DNA of 64,000 nt from Clostridiales bacterium (GCA_022511445.1 JAFLVE010000016.1:1-64000), one strand, 5' to 3'. Shown: positions 37,772 to 47,289, numbered from the stretch's first letter. Translations and numbers: made by a program. Notes: generated by a model not told the origin, from the letters alone.

Positions 37772-38356
37772 TTAATCGCAAATCTCGAAAGCGCACGTAA
37801 CCGTTTCCGACACCGTAATATCCTCCGGTTCCGAGCGACCGGCCGCGTCGAGCGAAGCGCGCATGGGCATTATTCCCCCGCCGTCCATGCCGTAGTCGAC
37901 CTTTACGAGCTTTCCGAGCTTTACGCCTGCCGCGAATGCAATTGTCTCAGCACGGGCGCGGGCGGCAGTTACGGCGGAAGCGGTTACTTTTTTCGACGCC
38001 GATTTATTTTTAAAAGTGTACGACACCCTATACTCGCACTTCCAGCTCGTAACAGCGGCAAGGCATTTTTCCACTTTTTCTTTGTTGTAATCAATCCCCA
38101 CCGTAAATAATTGAACCGCACGGTAGCCTATTATCTTTTTCCCGTCGCGAATCGGGCTTTCGCTTATGCTCGTTACACGAACCTTACCACCAACTTTTTC
38201 AATCGCCTTCGCCACTTCCGATGCGATATAGATGACCTCGCCGTGCGCGTCGGAACAATAGTCTTTCTCCGCGCTTGCCGTAACATTAATTATCACGTAG
38301 TCGACGGGAAACTTTTCGCTCGCCGTTTCGGTTACCGAAATCAATCTTTGTTCCAT
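37772..38356 (-). CDS. SIMPL domain protein
   Basis: The 194-residue protein matches the SIMPL (DUF541) pattern: an N-terminal ISVTETASEKFPVDYVIINV strand, the middle helix and KKVTASAVTAARARAETIAF, then GVKLGKLVKVDYG. These domains are related to the mouse SIMPL protein and the outer-membrane protein BP26; the bacterial role is unclear. There is no signal peptide, so it is probably cytoplasmic, unlike many relatives. It lies 13 bases after rsmF. Confidence 0.8.
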   Translation of the reverse strand: MEQRLISVTETASEKFPVDYVIINVTASAEKDYCSDAHGEVIYIASEVAKAIEKVGGKVRVTSISESPIRDGKKIIGYRAVQLFTVGIDYNKEKVEKCLAAVTSWKCEYRVSYTFKNKSASKKVTASAVTAARARAETIAFAAGVKLGKLVKVDYGMDGGGIMPMRASLDAAGRSEPEDITVSETVTCAFEICD

Positions 38357-38369
38357 AGTTTTCTCCTTT

Positions 38370-39692
38370 TTATTTTATTCTGAGTCCCTTGGGATACAAA
38401 TTTTTAAGGGTCATACTGCCCGCGCCGTCGGATGCGGAACGCACCTTGCCGAGCGCATAGCCGCGGTAACACGCGGCTTTTATTCCCTTGTCGACGGATA
38501 TATCGACCGTCTCGCCGCGGAGATATTTATCGGCACAGTCGTTTAGCTCGACCGCTCCGAATTGTTCCGTCTCGTCGGGGCTTAGCGCGTGAATAAGCGC
38601 GTGCGACGCCTCGCCGTCGCGATCGAACACGGGCACTCCCGTGCGCATTACGCAAAACGTGCCGCGCCTGTCGGGTCGGCATGTAAATTTGGGATATTCC
38701 CCGTCGTAGAGCGCGCACTCCCCGCCTATCTCCGCGCAGTCAAGCTTAAGAGCGCCGACGGCTACGCTCTTTCTTTTAAGCTTTTCGGGTCGAACGGTGC
38801 AATCGGAAGCCCCTATCTTTTTGAGCACGCAGTAAAAATGCCCTTCCCCGTCGAAGTTATGCGGGTATATCCGCCGTGCTTCGGGGAGGTTTATTCCGCG
38901 CTCGACGCCGGGAAGAATGGGCGTGTCTATCGGCTCGAAGCCTTTTTCAATTATGTAGCGCACGTTGTCCTCGTTCTCCTCGGGGGAGAAAGTGCAAGTG
39001 CTGTACAGCATATATCCGCCCGTACAAAGCAATTCCGTCGCGTCGTCGAGAAGCGCTCTTTGCCGCTTGGCACAGCCCTCGACAATCTCGGCGGTGTACG
39101 GAACGTCCTCGTACCTACTCATTCCGCCGCCGCTGCACGGCGCGTCTACAACGAGCGTGTCGAAGTATCCGTCAAGCCCCGCGCTTCTGTACGATTTAGC
39201 TTCGCATAACGTTACTACCGAATTTTTTACGCCCAGCCGCTCTAAATTTTCGATAAGCGCGGTGATACGCTTGTACTCTACGTCGTTACTGAAAAGCACG
39301 CCGCCCTTCATGTATGCGGCAAGCTGAGTGCTCTTTCCGCCGGGCGCGGCGCAAAGATCGAGCACGCGCTCCCCTATGTACGGCGAGAACGCCGCAACCG
39401 CCGCCGAAGCGGACGGCTCCTGCATGTAGTAAAGCCCCGCGTGGTACAGCGGGTCGAGCGACGGCTTTACCGAGGTGTAAAACGACTCGAAGCAAAGCGG
39501 GTTTTCTTTTAACGCGTATTCGCGCTTACCCGCCCCCTCTTCGCTTTTAATAAGCTCGATAAATTCGGGCACGGAGATTTTAAGCGTGTTCACCCTAAGC
39601 GCCTTATGCCGAGGCTTTTCGTTGTACGCCCGCTCGAAATCGCTATAGCGCTCGCCTAATATCTCGCGCATTTGATAAAAGAAATAGTCCAT
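38370..39692 (-). CDS. rsmF: rRNA (cytosine-C5)-methyltransferase, RsmF/NOL1-NOP2-Sun family
   Basis: The 440-residue protein has an N-terminal RNA-recognition part, a SAM domain with DLCAAPGGKSTQLA near residue 113, the motif IV Cys in DAPCSGGGMSR and the catalytic motif VI Cys in YSTCTFSPEENED. A C-terminal PUA-like region (about residues 300-440) is typical of RsmF rather than RsmB. It methylates cytosine in 16S rRNA; the exact position is inferred from the family. The gene is in a run with truA upstream and SIMPL downstream. Confidence 0.88.
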   Translation of the reverse strand: MDYFFYQMREILGERYSDFERAYNEKPRHKALRVNTLKISVPEFIELIKSEEGAGKREYALKENPLCFESFYTSVKPSLDPLYHAGLYYMQEPSASAAVAAFSPYIGERVLDLCAAPGGKSTQLAAYMKGGVLFSNDVEYKRITALIENLERLGVKNSVVTLCEAKSYRSAGLDGYFDTLVVDAPCSGGGMSRYEDVPYTAEIVEGCAKRQRALLDDATELLCTGGYMLYSTCTFSPEENEDNVRYIIEKGFEPIDTPILPGVERGINLPEARRIYPHNFDGEGHFYCVLKKIGASDCTVRPEKLKRKSVAVGALKLDCAEIGGECALYDGEYPKFTCRPDRRGTFCVMRTGVPVFDRDGEASHALIHALSPDETEQFGAVELNDCADKYLRGETVDISVDKGIKAACYRGYALGKVRSASDGAGSMTLKNLYPKGLRIK

Positions 39693-39767
39693 AAAGTACG
39701 CCGCCTCGGCGGCAGACGAAAGAGGTTAATTTCAAGTAATAGTGAAGAAGTAAAAAGTGAAGAAGTT

Positions 39768-40490
39768 TTATACGTACTCAACGCTATAAAGATACAGTCC
39801 GCAGGCGGGAGCGGTGTCCTTACACAGCGTTCTGTCGCCCTTTTCGATAAGCTCGGTCAAGCTTATATCCTCTCCCGAGCCGATACGCGTTAGCTGTGCC
39901 GCGATAATGCGCACCATGTTGTACAAAAACCCGTCGGCGGTTATGTAAAACCCGACAAAGTCGCCGTGCCGCTCGACCCTAACCTCGTGCACCGTGCGAA
40001 CGGTCGTTTTTGCGCCGCTGCCCGAAGCCATAAAGCATTTAAAGTCGTGCTTGCCTATAAGCTCCCTTGCCGCCTTATCCATTCTTTTTTCGTCGAGGCT
40101 TGTCCTGTTGTACACTCTGCCGTTAAGCACGGGGAGCGGAGCGCCAGTATAATAAAGATAAAGATAAGTTTTTTTCTTGACCGACTTCCGCGCGTCGAAT
40201 TCTTCGTCCGCATACTCGGCGGTTAATACTCGCACCTCGGCGGGCAAATACGCGTTCAGCCCGCCGACCACGGTTTTTAACGGCAGTTCCTTTTCGACCG
40301 AAAAGTGCGCGACCTGCGCGACGGCATGCACGCCCGCGTCCGTCCTGCCCGAGCCCGTAACGCGCGTTTTCTCGCCGCACAGCTTGTAAACGGCGGTCTC
40401 CACAGCGTCCTGAATACTGTTTCCGCTCGGCTGACTTTGCCAGCCGCAAAATGGTGTTCCGTCATAAGAAAGCGTTATCTTGTACTTCAT
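39768..40490 (-). CDS. truA: tRNA pseudouridine(38-40) synthase TruA
   Basis: I chose ATG 40490 (MKYKITLSYDGTPFCGWQSQ) over the track start, which reads seven codons into ecfT. That gives 240 residues. The catalytic Asp is in GSGRTDAGVHAVAQ near residue 52. The enzyme makes pseudouridine in the tRNA anticodon stem. The start lies one base after the ecfT stop (TAAGATG), the usual Firmicute order ecfA1-ecfA2-ecfT-truA. Confidence 0.95.
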   Translation of the reverse strand: MKYKITLSYDGTPFCGWQSQPSGNSIQDAVETAVYKLCGEKTRVTGSGRTDAGVHAVAQVAHFSVEKELPLKTVVGGLNAYLPAEVRVLTAEYADEEFDARKSVKKKTYLYLYYTGAPLPVLNGRVYNRTSLDEKRMDKAARELIGKHDFKCFMASGSGAKTTVRTVHEVRVERHGDFVGFYITADGFLYNMVRIIAAQLTRIGSGEDISLTELIEKGDRTLCKDTAPACGLYLYSVEYV

Positions 40491-40491
40491 C

Positions 40492-41331
40492 TTATAACCC
40501 CACCGCGGCAATAAACGCCCAATTAAACCAATTGTATTTTAAAAACAGTATGGCTACGAAAATAGCGCACCACAATAACAGCGCAATCACGTCGCCGAAA
40601 TGGAATTTAAGCGACTTCATTCGCGTTCTCCCTTTTGCGCCGCGGTAGCAACGGCTGTCCATGGCGTCGGCAAGCTCGTCCGCGCGGCGGAAAGAGGACA
40701 CGAACAGAGGGATAAGCACGGGAATCATCGCCTTTATCTTTTTGAACGGATTCCTCGACTCGAACTCCGCGCCGCGCGCCTTTTGCGCGGAAGTTATCTT
40801 ATCCGTCTCCTCGACGAGCGTGGGGATAAGCCTAAGCGCAATGCTCATAATAAGCGCAAGCTCGTGCACGGGGAAACGCAGTTTTTTAAGCGGAGACATT
40901 AGGCTCTCCAGTCCGTCGCAAAGCTCTGTCGGCGTGGAGGTAAGGGTAAGAAGCGTGGGCATGGTGACAAGAAGCATAAGCCGCCAAGCAAGCTTAACCG
41001 AAGCGTATATCCCGCCGAGATATATATGGAAAACGCCCCATTCGGCAAGCGGAGCCTCGCCCTCCTCGGTGTAGAACAGCATCATAAGCACGGTGGTTAT
41101 AAGCACGATAACAAGCACGAGCCGCAGGCTTTTAAGCACCTTAAGCGGCGGCACGCGCGAAATGATTACCGTAATAATCACAAACAGGGTTAGTAGCCCG
41201 AACGACACAAAGCTGGCGCAAAACATCGTCATCACGATATACAACAGCAAAATGACAAGCTTAAACCGAGGGTCGGCACGGTGAACTATCGACTTTGCGG
41301 GATAGTATTGTCCAAACGTCATATCACGCAC
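40492..41331 (-). CDS. ecfT: Energy-coupling factor transporter transmembrane protein EcfT
   Basis: The 279-residue protein starts MRDMTFGQYYPAKSIVHRAD, as EcfT does, and has about five or six helices. The coupling motif SAQKARGAEFESRNP (A-R-G) near residue 180 contacts the ATPases. It forms the shared module of group II ECF transporters with EcfA1 and EcfA2, used with various vitamin-binding S components. The start overlaps the ecfA2 stop by eight bases. No S component is encoded in the window. Confidence 0.94.
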   Translation of the reverse strand: MRDMTFGQYYPAKSIVHRADPRFKLVILLLYIVMTMFCASFVSFGLLTLFVIITVIISRVPPLKVLKSLRLVLVIVLITTVLMMLFYTEEGEAPLAEWGVFHIYLGGIYASVKLAWRLMLLVTMPTLLTLTSTPTELCDGLESLMSPLKKLRFPVHELALIMSIALRLIPTLVEETDKITSAQKARGAEFESRNPFKKIKAMIPVLIPLFVSSFRRADELADAMDSRCYRGAKGRTRMKSLKFHFGDVIALLLWCAIFVAILFLKYNWFNWAFIAAVGL

Positions 41332-42187
41332 GGCGTCTACCCTCCTTTAAAGCGAGAAGCGCCTCGACAAGCTCGTCCTCGTCCGTTATCGACGGGTCTA
41401 TATCAAGCCCCGAATCAGTAAGCTTAGAGGCAATCTCGGTGACAAGCGGAAGCCTTACGCCGCACGAGGAAATAACCTCCTGCGAGCCGAACAGCTCGCG
41501 CGGGGTGTATACTCCCACCACCGCGCCGCGCCGCATAACGGCAATCTTATTGCAGTACGACGCAACCTCGTCCATGTTGTGCGATATCATAACGACGGTC
41601 GGGCACATGGTTTTTATTTTTACTATTAAATCCATTACGGCGCGCTTACCTACGGGATCGAGTCCCGCAGTCGGCTCGTCGAGAACGAGAATTTTGGGCT
41701 TCATTGCAATTACGCCCGCGAGCGCCACTCTGCGCTTTTGCCCGCCCGAAAGCTCGAAGGGCGAACGCTCCGCCACCTCGGCGTAGTTTAGCCCGACAAG
41801 CTCTATCGCCTCGCGCGCTCTTTTCTTTTGCTCGTCTACCGAAAGTCCGAGGTTTTTGGGTCCGAACATAACGTCCTTTTCGACGGTGTCGTCAAAAAGC
41901 TGATGCTCGGGGTACTGAAACACCATGCCGACGCGTTCCCTTACCGACTTAACGTTAATCCTTTTCGAGGAAAGGTCTATGCCGTCGACAATAACGGTGC
42001 CGCTTTTTTTCTGAACGCGCGTAAGTGCGTTAAAGTGCGACACGAGCGTGCTCTTGCCCGCGCCGGTGTTGCCTATTATGCCGAAAAAGTCGCCCTCCTC
42101 TATCTCGAGGTCGACGTTAAATAGCGCCTGCGACATGAACGGCGTTTTGGGGCTGTAAACGTACGAAAGCTTTTGTACAGAAATCAT
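41324..42187 (-). CDS. ecfA2: Energy-coupling factor ATPase EcfA2
   Basis: The 287-residue ABC ATPase has Walker A GNTGAGKSTLVSHF, Q-loop FQYPEHQLF, signature LSGGQKRRVALAG and Walker B ILVLDEPTAGLDP, with a C-terminal extension that binds EcfT. The start overlaps the ecfA1 stop by four bases (ATGA). Confidence 0.95.
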   Translation of the reverse strand: MISVQKLSYVYSPKTPFMSQALFNVDLEIEEGDFFGIIGNTGAGKSTLVSHFNALTRVQKKSGTVIVDGIDLSSKRINVKSVRERVGMVFQYPEHQLFDDTVEKDVMFGPKNLGLSVDEQKKRAREAIELVGLNYAEVAERSPFELSGGQKRRVALAGVIAMKPKILVLDEPTAGLDPVGKRAVMDLIVKIKTMCPTVVMISHNMDEVASYCNKIAVMRRGAVVGVYTPRELFGSQEVISSCGVRLPLVTEIASKLTDSGLDIDPSITDEDELVEALLALKEGRRRA

Positions 42188-43077
42188 ACTTCACCCCCGC
42201 CGTTATGATTTTTCTCCCCGTCCGAAACAGCCTCGCCGCGGTCTACATCGAGCGCGGAAAGTGCGGATGACACAAACGAATCTATATCGAGCGGAGCGCC
42301 GAGATCGAGCCCGCGCGCTCGAAGCTTTTGGGCAAGCCTGACCGAAATAGGCAAATCGAGTCCCGCATCGGTAAAAATCTCGGGCGTGGAAAAAAGCTCC
42401 CTCCCGCCGTCCGCGACAATGTGACCGCGGTCGAGTATTATTATTCTGTCGGCGCGCGCGGCTTCTTCCATGAAGTGCGTTATCATGAGCACCGCCATGT
42501 TTTCCTCGCGGTTGAGCTTTTCGACGACGTTCATAACCTCCGCCCGTCCGTCGGGGTCGAGCATGCCCGTCGCCTCGTCGAGTATCATCATCTGCGGCTT
42601 TAAGGCAAGCACGCCGGCAATCGCGACGCGCTGCTTTTGCCCGCCCGAAAGCCGAAGCGGACCCGACTTTGCGTACTCGCTCATGCCCACGCAATTAAGC
42701 GCCCAATCGACGCGCTCGCGTATCTCCGCGGGAGCAAGCCCGAGATTTTCGGGACCGAACGCGACGTCGTCCTCGACTATGGACGTTACCATTTGGTTAT
42801 CGGGGTTTTGGAACACGACGCCTATTCTTTTTCTGATCTCGTAAAGGCTCTTTTTATCCGAGGTGGACATTCCGTCTACGGTAATAAAGCCGCGGTCGGG
42901 AAGTATCAGCCCGTTACAAAGTCTGGCGAGCGTGCTCTTACCCGAGCCGTTACAGCCGACAAGCGCGACAAACTCGCCGCGCTCTATCGAAAGGCTTACG
43001 GATTGTAGCGCCTGAATATATTCGTCGTCTCCGCTGCTGTAAGCGTAATCGACTGATTTTATATCCAAAAACGGCAT
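42184..43077 (-). CDS. ecfA1: Energy-coupling factor ATPase EcfA1
   Basis: The 297-residue ATPase has Walker A GCNGSGKSTLARL, Q-loop FQNPDNQMV, signature LSGGQKQRVAIAG and Walker B MMILDEATGMLDP. The second acidic residue is preserved. Its ATG is six bases past a perfect -10 box, and no ribosome-binding site exists, so its mRNA should be leaderless. The gene heads the ecfA1-ecfA2-ecfT-truA operon. Confidence 0.95.
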   Translation of the reverse strand: MPFLDIKSVDYAYSSGDDEYIQALQSVSLSIERGEFVALVGCNGSGKSTLARLCNGLILPDRGFITVDGMSTSDKKSLYEIRKRIGVVFQNPDNQMVTSIVEDDVAFGPENLGLAPAEIRERVDWALNCVGMSEYAKSGPLRLSGGQKQRVAIAGVLALKPQMMILDEATGMLDPDGRAEVMNVVEKLNREENMAVLMITHFMEEAARADRIIILDRGHIVADGGRELFSTPEIFTDAGLDLPISVRLAQKLRARGLDLGAPLDIDSFVSSALSALDVDRGEAVSDGEKNHNGGGEV

Positions 43078-43083
43078 ACCGAA

Positions 43084-43112
43084 ATTATACCCCTAATAAC
43101 CGTTATTGTCAA
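43084..43112 (-). promoter_or_regulatory. Consensus promoter placing the start point at the ecfA1 ATG
   Basis: The minus strand reads TTGACA (43107-43112), 17 bases, TATAAT (43084-43089), then six bases (TTCGGT) and ATG. Both boxes are perfect. Confidence 0.85.
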
Positions 43113-43156
43113 TCGATTAGCCGCGCGCGCACTCCGCCACGCTCGGCTTTACGGTT

Positions 43157-43194
43157 AAAAAAATCCGAGCACGCCGCTGTGGGTATGCTCGGAT
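43157..43194 (-). terminator. Terminator after the 591-residue lipoprotein gene
   Basis: The minus strand reads ATCCGAGCA, loop, TGCTCGGAT followed by seven T residues. Confidence 0.9.
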
Positions 43195-43250
43195 CGGTTT
43201 GTACGCGGATATCGGTTGCGCCTAAAGCGGCGCATCATAAAACTTCGCGT

Positions 43251-45026
43251 TTATTCCGCGGGCTGATAGTCGAAATCGGGATACTCTTCGTAATCTCCGT
43301 CCGAGCCGCCGAAAAGCTTGGAAAATACGGGAACGGAAACGTTTACCGCAGAATCGAGCGTTGCGTCCTTCGCCACGAAGAAGTAAACGTTAAGGACGTA
43401 CGTCTCGCCTTCGCCGTAGGATACAAGCGCGGTCATGAAAACGGTGCCCGACTGCTCGGTGTAGAAGTTTTCCGCCGAGATTACGGGAGAAAGCGCGGAC
43501 GCCTTTACCGAGAAGGTCTTGGTTTCGGCGTTGTACGTTACGGCGTTATCCATGCCGGAGTAAGGCTCGCCCTGTACGTTATAGAAGGTATAGCCGGAAA
43601 CGGTTATATCGCTTCCCTCTTCGTAGTAGAAGTCGTAGGTCGCGTCCTTAGAGTCCGCTCTTACTATAACCGAAACTTCGACGTGCTCGGGGTTATCCTC
43701 TCTTTCGGGCGCGGTTAGCGTAAACTCGCCTTCGGTCGTGTAGTCGGAGAAGTCGAGCACGGCGTTAATCGAGTAGTCGTTGTCGGCAAAGAACTCGGCG
43801 TCGTCGCCGTCGACGGAAGTATAGTTGTGCGCCACACCCGCGTCGAGCGTTATCTTGGAGAAGTTGTAGTCGTCGTCGAACGTGAACTTGATTTCTGCGT
43901 CGAGCTTTGTAAACTTGACGTTATTCTTAATGAGAATGGCAAGGTCGGGCGGAAGCTCGTCGCCGTAGGTGTCGACCGCGGTCTTGAAAGGAATCGAATC
44001 GAGCACGCCGATCAAAACGCCTTTCATTATTCTGAGCTTGGCGGGGGTTGCGGCAACGTCGTCGGGATTTACGGGCGAGAAGAGCGCCGTGTTAATCGCT
44101 TCGAACAAGTCGTCGGGGTCTATTCCGCCCGCAGGACCTTCTTCATCTTCTTCGGGATCGCTCTCGCCGAACAGCTTCGCTTCCATATAGTTTGTAAGAG
44201 CGGTGAGCGTCTCGCCGACCGTGCGGGCGTCGATTATCTCCCACGCTTCTTCGGGAAGCCCCATTCCCGAACTTTCGAGAATGTCTTTAACCGAAACGCC
44301 GAGCGTATCGTTAATTTCGTCCAAAAGCTCGCCCAGCGTTGCGTCCTTAACCGCGTCGTAATTATTGATAAGCGCGGTGAGCACGCCGTCGAGCGTCTTG
44401 TATCTCGAGTCGGCGACAAACATCGCCAGGTACGTGTCGATAAGCTTAAGCACGGAGGTTTTTCCGTCCTTGTACGCGCTTTGAGCGGGATCGGCAAAAA
44501 GGTTGACAACCTCCTTAAGCGCAAGATTATACGTACCCGTCTTTGTCGAAGGATCGTACTTTACCTGCTCCTGAAGCTTATTGTAAAACTCGAGCTTTTC
44601 CGCAGGGGTTTCGGGAAGCATGCCGTACACTACGTCCTTAAGATACGCGGCGTAACCGCTCGGAAGGAACTGACTGTAATAGTACACTTCGCCGTCCTCT
44701 TCGTAGTAGCTGTATCCCGTAGCGAAGTTATAGTAGACTGTTTCTCCGTCGCCGGGGACCTTGAGTACGTCGCCCTTCTTTTCGAGAACGTTTTCCGCCG
44801 TAACGGGATTTTTCGCGCTTTTGCTGTCACGTGTTATCTTAACGTTAACCTTATAGCCGTGCGCAGTCAAAAGAGCGTCTATCGCCTCCATCGTCTTATC
44901 GGCAGGGAGCGCGTTTTTATCTTCGGGAGTAGGCGTGGGCTCTACCTCTTCGTTACAAGCGACGAGCGCAAAGCACATCAGCATTGCAACAAAGATCGAT
45001 ATGATCGAAAGCAATTTCTTTTTCAT
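43251..45026 (-). CDS. Lipoprotein of unknown function (591 residues)
   Basis: The signal peptide (MKKKLLSIISIFVAMLMCFA) ends in lipobox LVAC, with the lipid-bearing Cys at about residue 24, then a Thr/Pro/Glu linker (EEVEPTPTPEDKN). The mature part is acidic and rich in Asp, Ala and Lys. It has a helical first half (LTALINNYDAVKDATLGELL) and a beta-rich second half with Ile/Val-Asp strands. An acidic stretch (GESDPEEDEEGPAGG) sits near residue 290. I recognise no family; the pattern is that of a surface-exposed lipoprotein. It has its own promoter and terminator. Confidence 0.65.
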   Translation of the reverse strand: MKKKLLSIISIFVAMLMCFALVACNEEVEPTPTPEDKNALPADKTMEAIDALLTAHGYKVNVKITRDSKSAKNPVTAENVLEKKGDVLKVPGDGETVYYNFATGYSYYEEDGEVYYYSQFLPSGYAAYLKDVVYGMLPETPAEKLEFYNKLQEQVKYDPSTKTGTYNLALKEVVNLFADPAQSAYKDGKTSVLKLIDTYLAMFVADSRYKTLDGVLTALINNYDAVKDATLGELLDEINDTLGVSVKDILESSGMGLPEEAWEIIDARTVGETLTALTNYMEAKLFGESDPEEDEEGPAGGIDPDDLFEAINTALFSPVNPDDVAATPAKLRIMKGVLIGVLDSIPFKTAVDTYGDELPPDLAILIKNNVKFTKLDAEIKFTFDDDYNFSKITLDAGVAHNYTSVDGDDAEFFADNDYSINAVLDFSDYTTEGEFTLTAPEREDNPEHVEVSVIVRADSKDATYDFYYEEGSDITVSGYTFYNVQGEPYSGMDNAVTYNAETKTFSVKASALSPVISAENFYTEQSGTVFMTALVSYGEGETYVLNVYFFVAKDATLDSAVNVSVPVFSKLFGGSDGDYEEYPDFDYQPAE

Positions 45027-45058
45027 GTCTTTTTATCTCCTTAAAAAATTGATAACTT

Positions 45059-45087
45059 AATATAACACCGCCGTTTTTAGTTGTCAA
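45059..45087 (-). promoter_or_regulatory. Promoter of the 591-residue lipoprotein gene
   Basis: The minus strand has TTGACA (45082-45087), 17 bases, TATATT (45059-45064). AAGGAG follows before the ATG. The rest of the 328-base gap up to 45354 holds a short repeat and the aconitase terminator. Confidence 0.85.
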
Positions 45088-45232
45088 GGCAAAAACCGTA
45101 CAAAACACATTAAAAATGTATTAAAAATTCCGTTATCGTGTCACTTTTTGTAGGCGGCGTATATGCGTATATCGAATATAATTTGTGCCGCATATAAAAC
45201 GTTTATTCCGACCTCGGTTTGTCGCGCGCTCT

Positions 45233-45275
45233 CCATCTCATCATTTCGACCGAAGCGGACGTGAGGAATATAATC
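45233..45275. repeat. Short intergenic repeat motif catcatttcgaccgaag
   Basis: catcatttcgaccgaagcg at about 45238-45256 recurs in reverse complement near 62874-62895 (cttcggtcgaaatgatg), within the composite repeat copy B. Repeats of this kind are common between genes in clostridial genomes. Confidence 0.55.
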
Positions 45276-45280
45276 CAAAT

Positions 45281-45301
45281 AAAAACCCCGCAAAGCGGGG
45301 T
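45281..45301 (-). terminator. Terminator after aconitase
   Basis: The minus strand reads ACCCCGC, three-base loop, GCGGGGT followed by TTTT. Confidence 0.88.
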
Positions 45302-45354
45302 AAAATCAAATCATCTTAACATTGATCGGCGAGCATAACTTTGTTTTCATTTTT

Positions 45355-47283
45355 TCATTTTACATTAGGCGAAGCCGACTTCATGTAATTAATTGTTCCG
45401 CCCGCTTTAAGGATATCCTTTTGTCTGTCGTTAACGTTAAGCGACGCGGTAAACGCTCGGCCCTTCGTCTTGTTTTCTATTTTGGCTTTCCCGCAGTTTA
45501 CCGCCTCGACGGGGTCGGCTATTAAGAGCACGTCGCCCTGCTCTATCCCGTCGTAGTCGGACGGGTTGTCGAAAACGAGCGGAAGAATTCCCGAATTGAT
45601 AAGGTTGTCGCGGTGGATACGCGCAATGCTTTTAACTATCGCGGCGCGGATACCGAGCTGGAGCGGGGCGAGCGCGGCGTGCTCGCGGGAGCTGCCCTGC
45701 CCGTAGTTTTCGCCGCCGACGATTATTCCGCCGCCCAAAGCCTCGGTGCGCTCGGCAAAGTGTTCGTCCACCGTCGAGAGGCAGAACGAGGAAAGATACG
45801 GAATGTTGGAGCGGTACGGCAGGAGCTTTGCGTTGCTCGGCATAATGTCGTCCGTAGTTATATTGTCGCCCACCTTAATTGTAACCGTCTTTTCTATACT
45901 CCCCGACAGCTTTTCCCCTATCGGGAATGGCTTAATGTTTGGTCCGCGCTCTATCGCTATATCGGTGAAATCGGCGGGATTGAGAATAAGATTGTCGTTT
46001 ATATCGAAGCGGGTCGGCATTTTAACGTCAATCGGCGCGTCCTCCGGCGGAACGGTTATTACGCCCGCGATTGCGCTGTACGCGGCGGTAAGCGGCGAAA
46101 CGAGAAAAACGCTCGCGCTTTTCGTGCCGCTTCGCGCATAGAAGTTTCGGTTAAAGGTGCGGAGACTTACCGCGTTTGTCTTGGGGCTTTGTCCCATACC
46201 TATACACGGTCCGCAAGCGCATTCGAGAATGCGCGCGCCGCTGTCGAGTATGTCTTTTAACGCGCCGCACTTACTCAGCATTGTAAGCACCTGCTTGGAC
46301 CCGGGGCTTATCGTAAGCGACACGTCGGGATTAACCCTTTTGCCCTTGAGCACCGCCGCCACCTTCAGCATGGTGAGAAGCGACGAGTCGGTACAGCTTC
46401 CAATGCACACCTGGTCGACCTTTTTCCCCGCAAGCTCGGACACGGTAACCACGTTATCGGGCATGTGCGGCGCCGCGGCGAGCGGCTCGATTTCAGATAG
46501 GTCGATTTCTATAATTCTATCGTACGAGGCGCCGCTGTCGGCACAAAGCGAAACGAAATCGCTCTCTCTCCCCTGCGCGCGCAAAAACGCTTTGGTGCGC
46601 GTATCGGACGGGAAAACTGAAGTCGTCGCGCCGAGCTCGGCGCCCATGTTTGTGACCGTCGCACGCTCGGGTACGGACAGGCTCTTTACGCCGTCGCCGA
46701 AATACTCGACGATTTTCCCCACCCCGCCCTTGACGGAGAGGATACGAAGCACCTCGAGTATAAGGTCCTTTGCGGTCGCGTTGGGTTTAAGCGCGCCGGT
46801 AAGCTTAATGCCTATTACCTCGGGCATTGTGAGATTGAGCGTGCCCTTTGCCATGGCGAGCGCGACGTCCAATCCGCCCGCGCCTATTGCGAGCATGCCT
46901 ATTCCGCCGCCCGTGGGCGTGTGCGAGTCGGAGCCGACGAGGGTGTATCCGGGCACGCCGAAACGCTCGAGGTGGACCTGGTGACATATCCCGTTGCCCG
47001 GCTTAGATACAAACACGCCGTGGGATAATGCCACCGACTGAATATACGCGTGGTCGTCGGCGTTTTCAAAGCCCGATTGAAGAGTGTTGTGATCTATGTA
47101 CGCGACGGAGCGCTTTGTAACAACCTTATCTACGCCGAGCGCCTCGAGCTGAAGATAGCACATGGTGCCCGTGGAGTCCTGCGTAAGCGTTTGGTCGACC
47201 GAAATTACTATGGGATTACCCGCCTTCGGCTCGCCCGAAACGAGATGCGACAAAATTAGCTTTTGCGTGAGATTGAGTTTCAT
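45355..47283 (-). CDS. acnA: Aconitate hydratase
   Basis: The 642-residue enzyme interconverts citrate and isocitrate through an Fe4S4 cluster. Cluster Cys are seen in GSCTDSSLLT and ECACGPCIGMG. Substrate contacts are in VGSDSHTPTGGGIGMLAIGAGG near residue 115 and the C-terminal swivel motif QGSSREHAALAP near 545. The length matches the shorter clostridial/mitochondrial-like group, about 640 residues, rather than the 890-residue AcnA. It is six bases after the 108-residue gene and shares its promoter. The gene symbol is by function; the subgroup name is not certain. Confidence 0.9.
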   Translation of the reverse strand: MKLNLTQKLILSHLVSGEPKAGNPIVISVDQTLTQDSTGTMCYLQLEALGVDKVVTKRSVAYIDHNTLQSGFENADDHAYIQSVALSHGVFVSKPGNGICHQVHLERFGVPGYTLVGSDSHTPTGGGIGMLAIGAGGLDVALAMAKGTLNLTMPEVIGIKLTGALKPNATAKDLILEVLRILSVKGGVGKIVEYFGDGVKSLSVPERATVTNMGAELGATTSVFPSDTRTKAFLRAQGRESDFVSLCADSGASYDRIIEIDLSEIEPLAAAPHMPDNVVTVSELAGKKVDQVCIGSCTDSSLLTMLKVAAVLKGKRVNPDVSLTISPGSKQVLTMLSKCGALKDILDSGARILECACGPCIGMGQSPKTNAVSLRTFNRNFYARSGTKSASVFLVSPLTAAYSAIAGVITVPPEDAPIDVKMPTRFDINDNLILNPADFTDIAIERGPNIKPFPIGEKLSGSIEKTVTIKVGDNITTDDIMPSNAKLLPYRSNIPYLSSFCLSTVDEHFAERTEALGGGIIVGGENYGQGSSREHAALAPLQLGIRAAIVKSIARIHRDNLINSGILPLVFDNPSDYDGIEQGDVLLIADPVEAVNCGKAKIENKTKGRAFTASLNVNDRQKDILKAGGTINYMKSASPNVK

Positions 47284-47289
47284 AAATTT

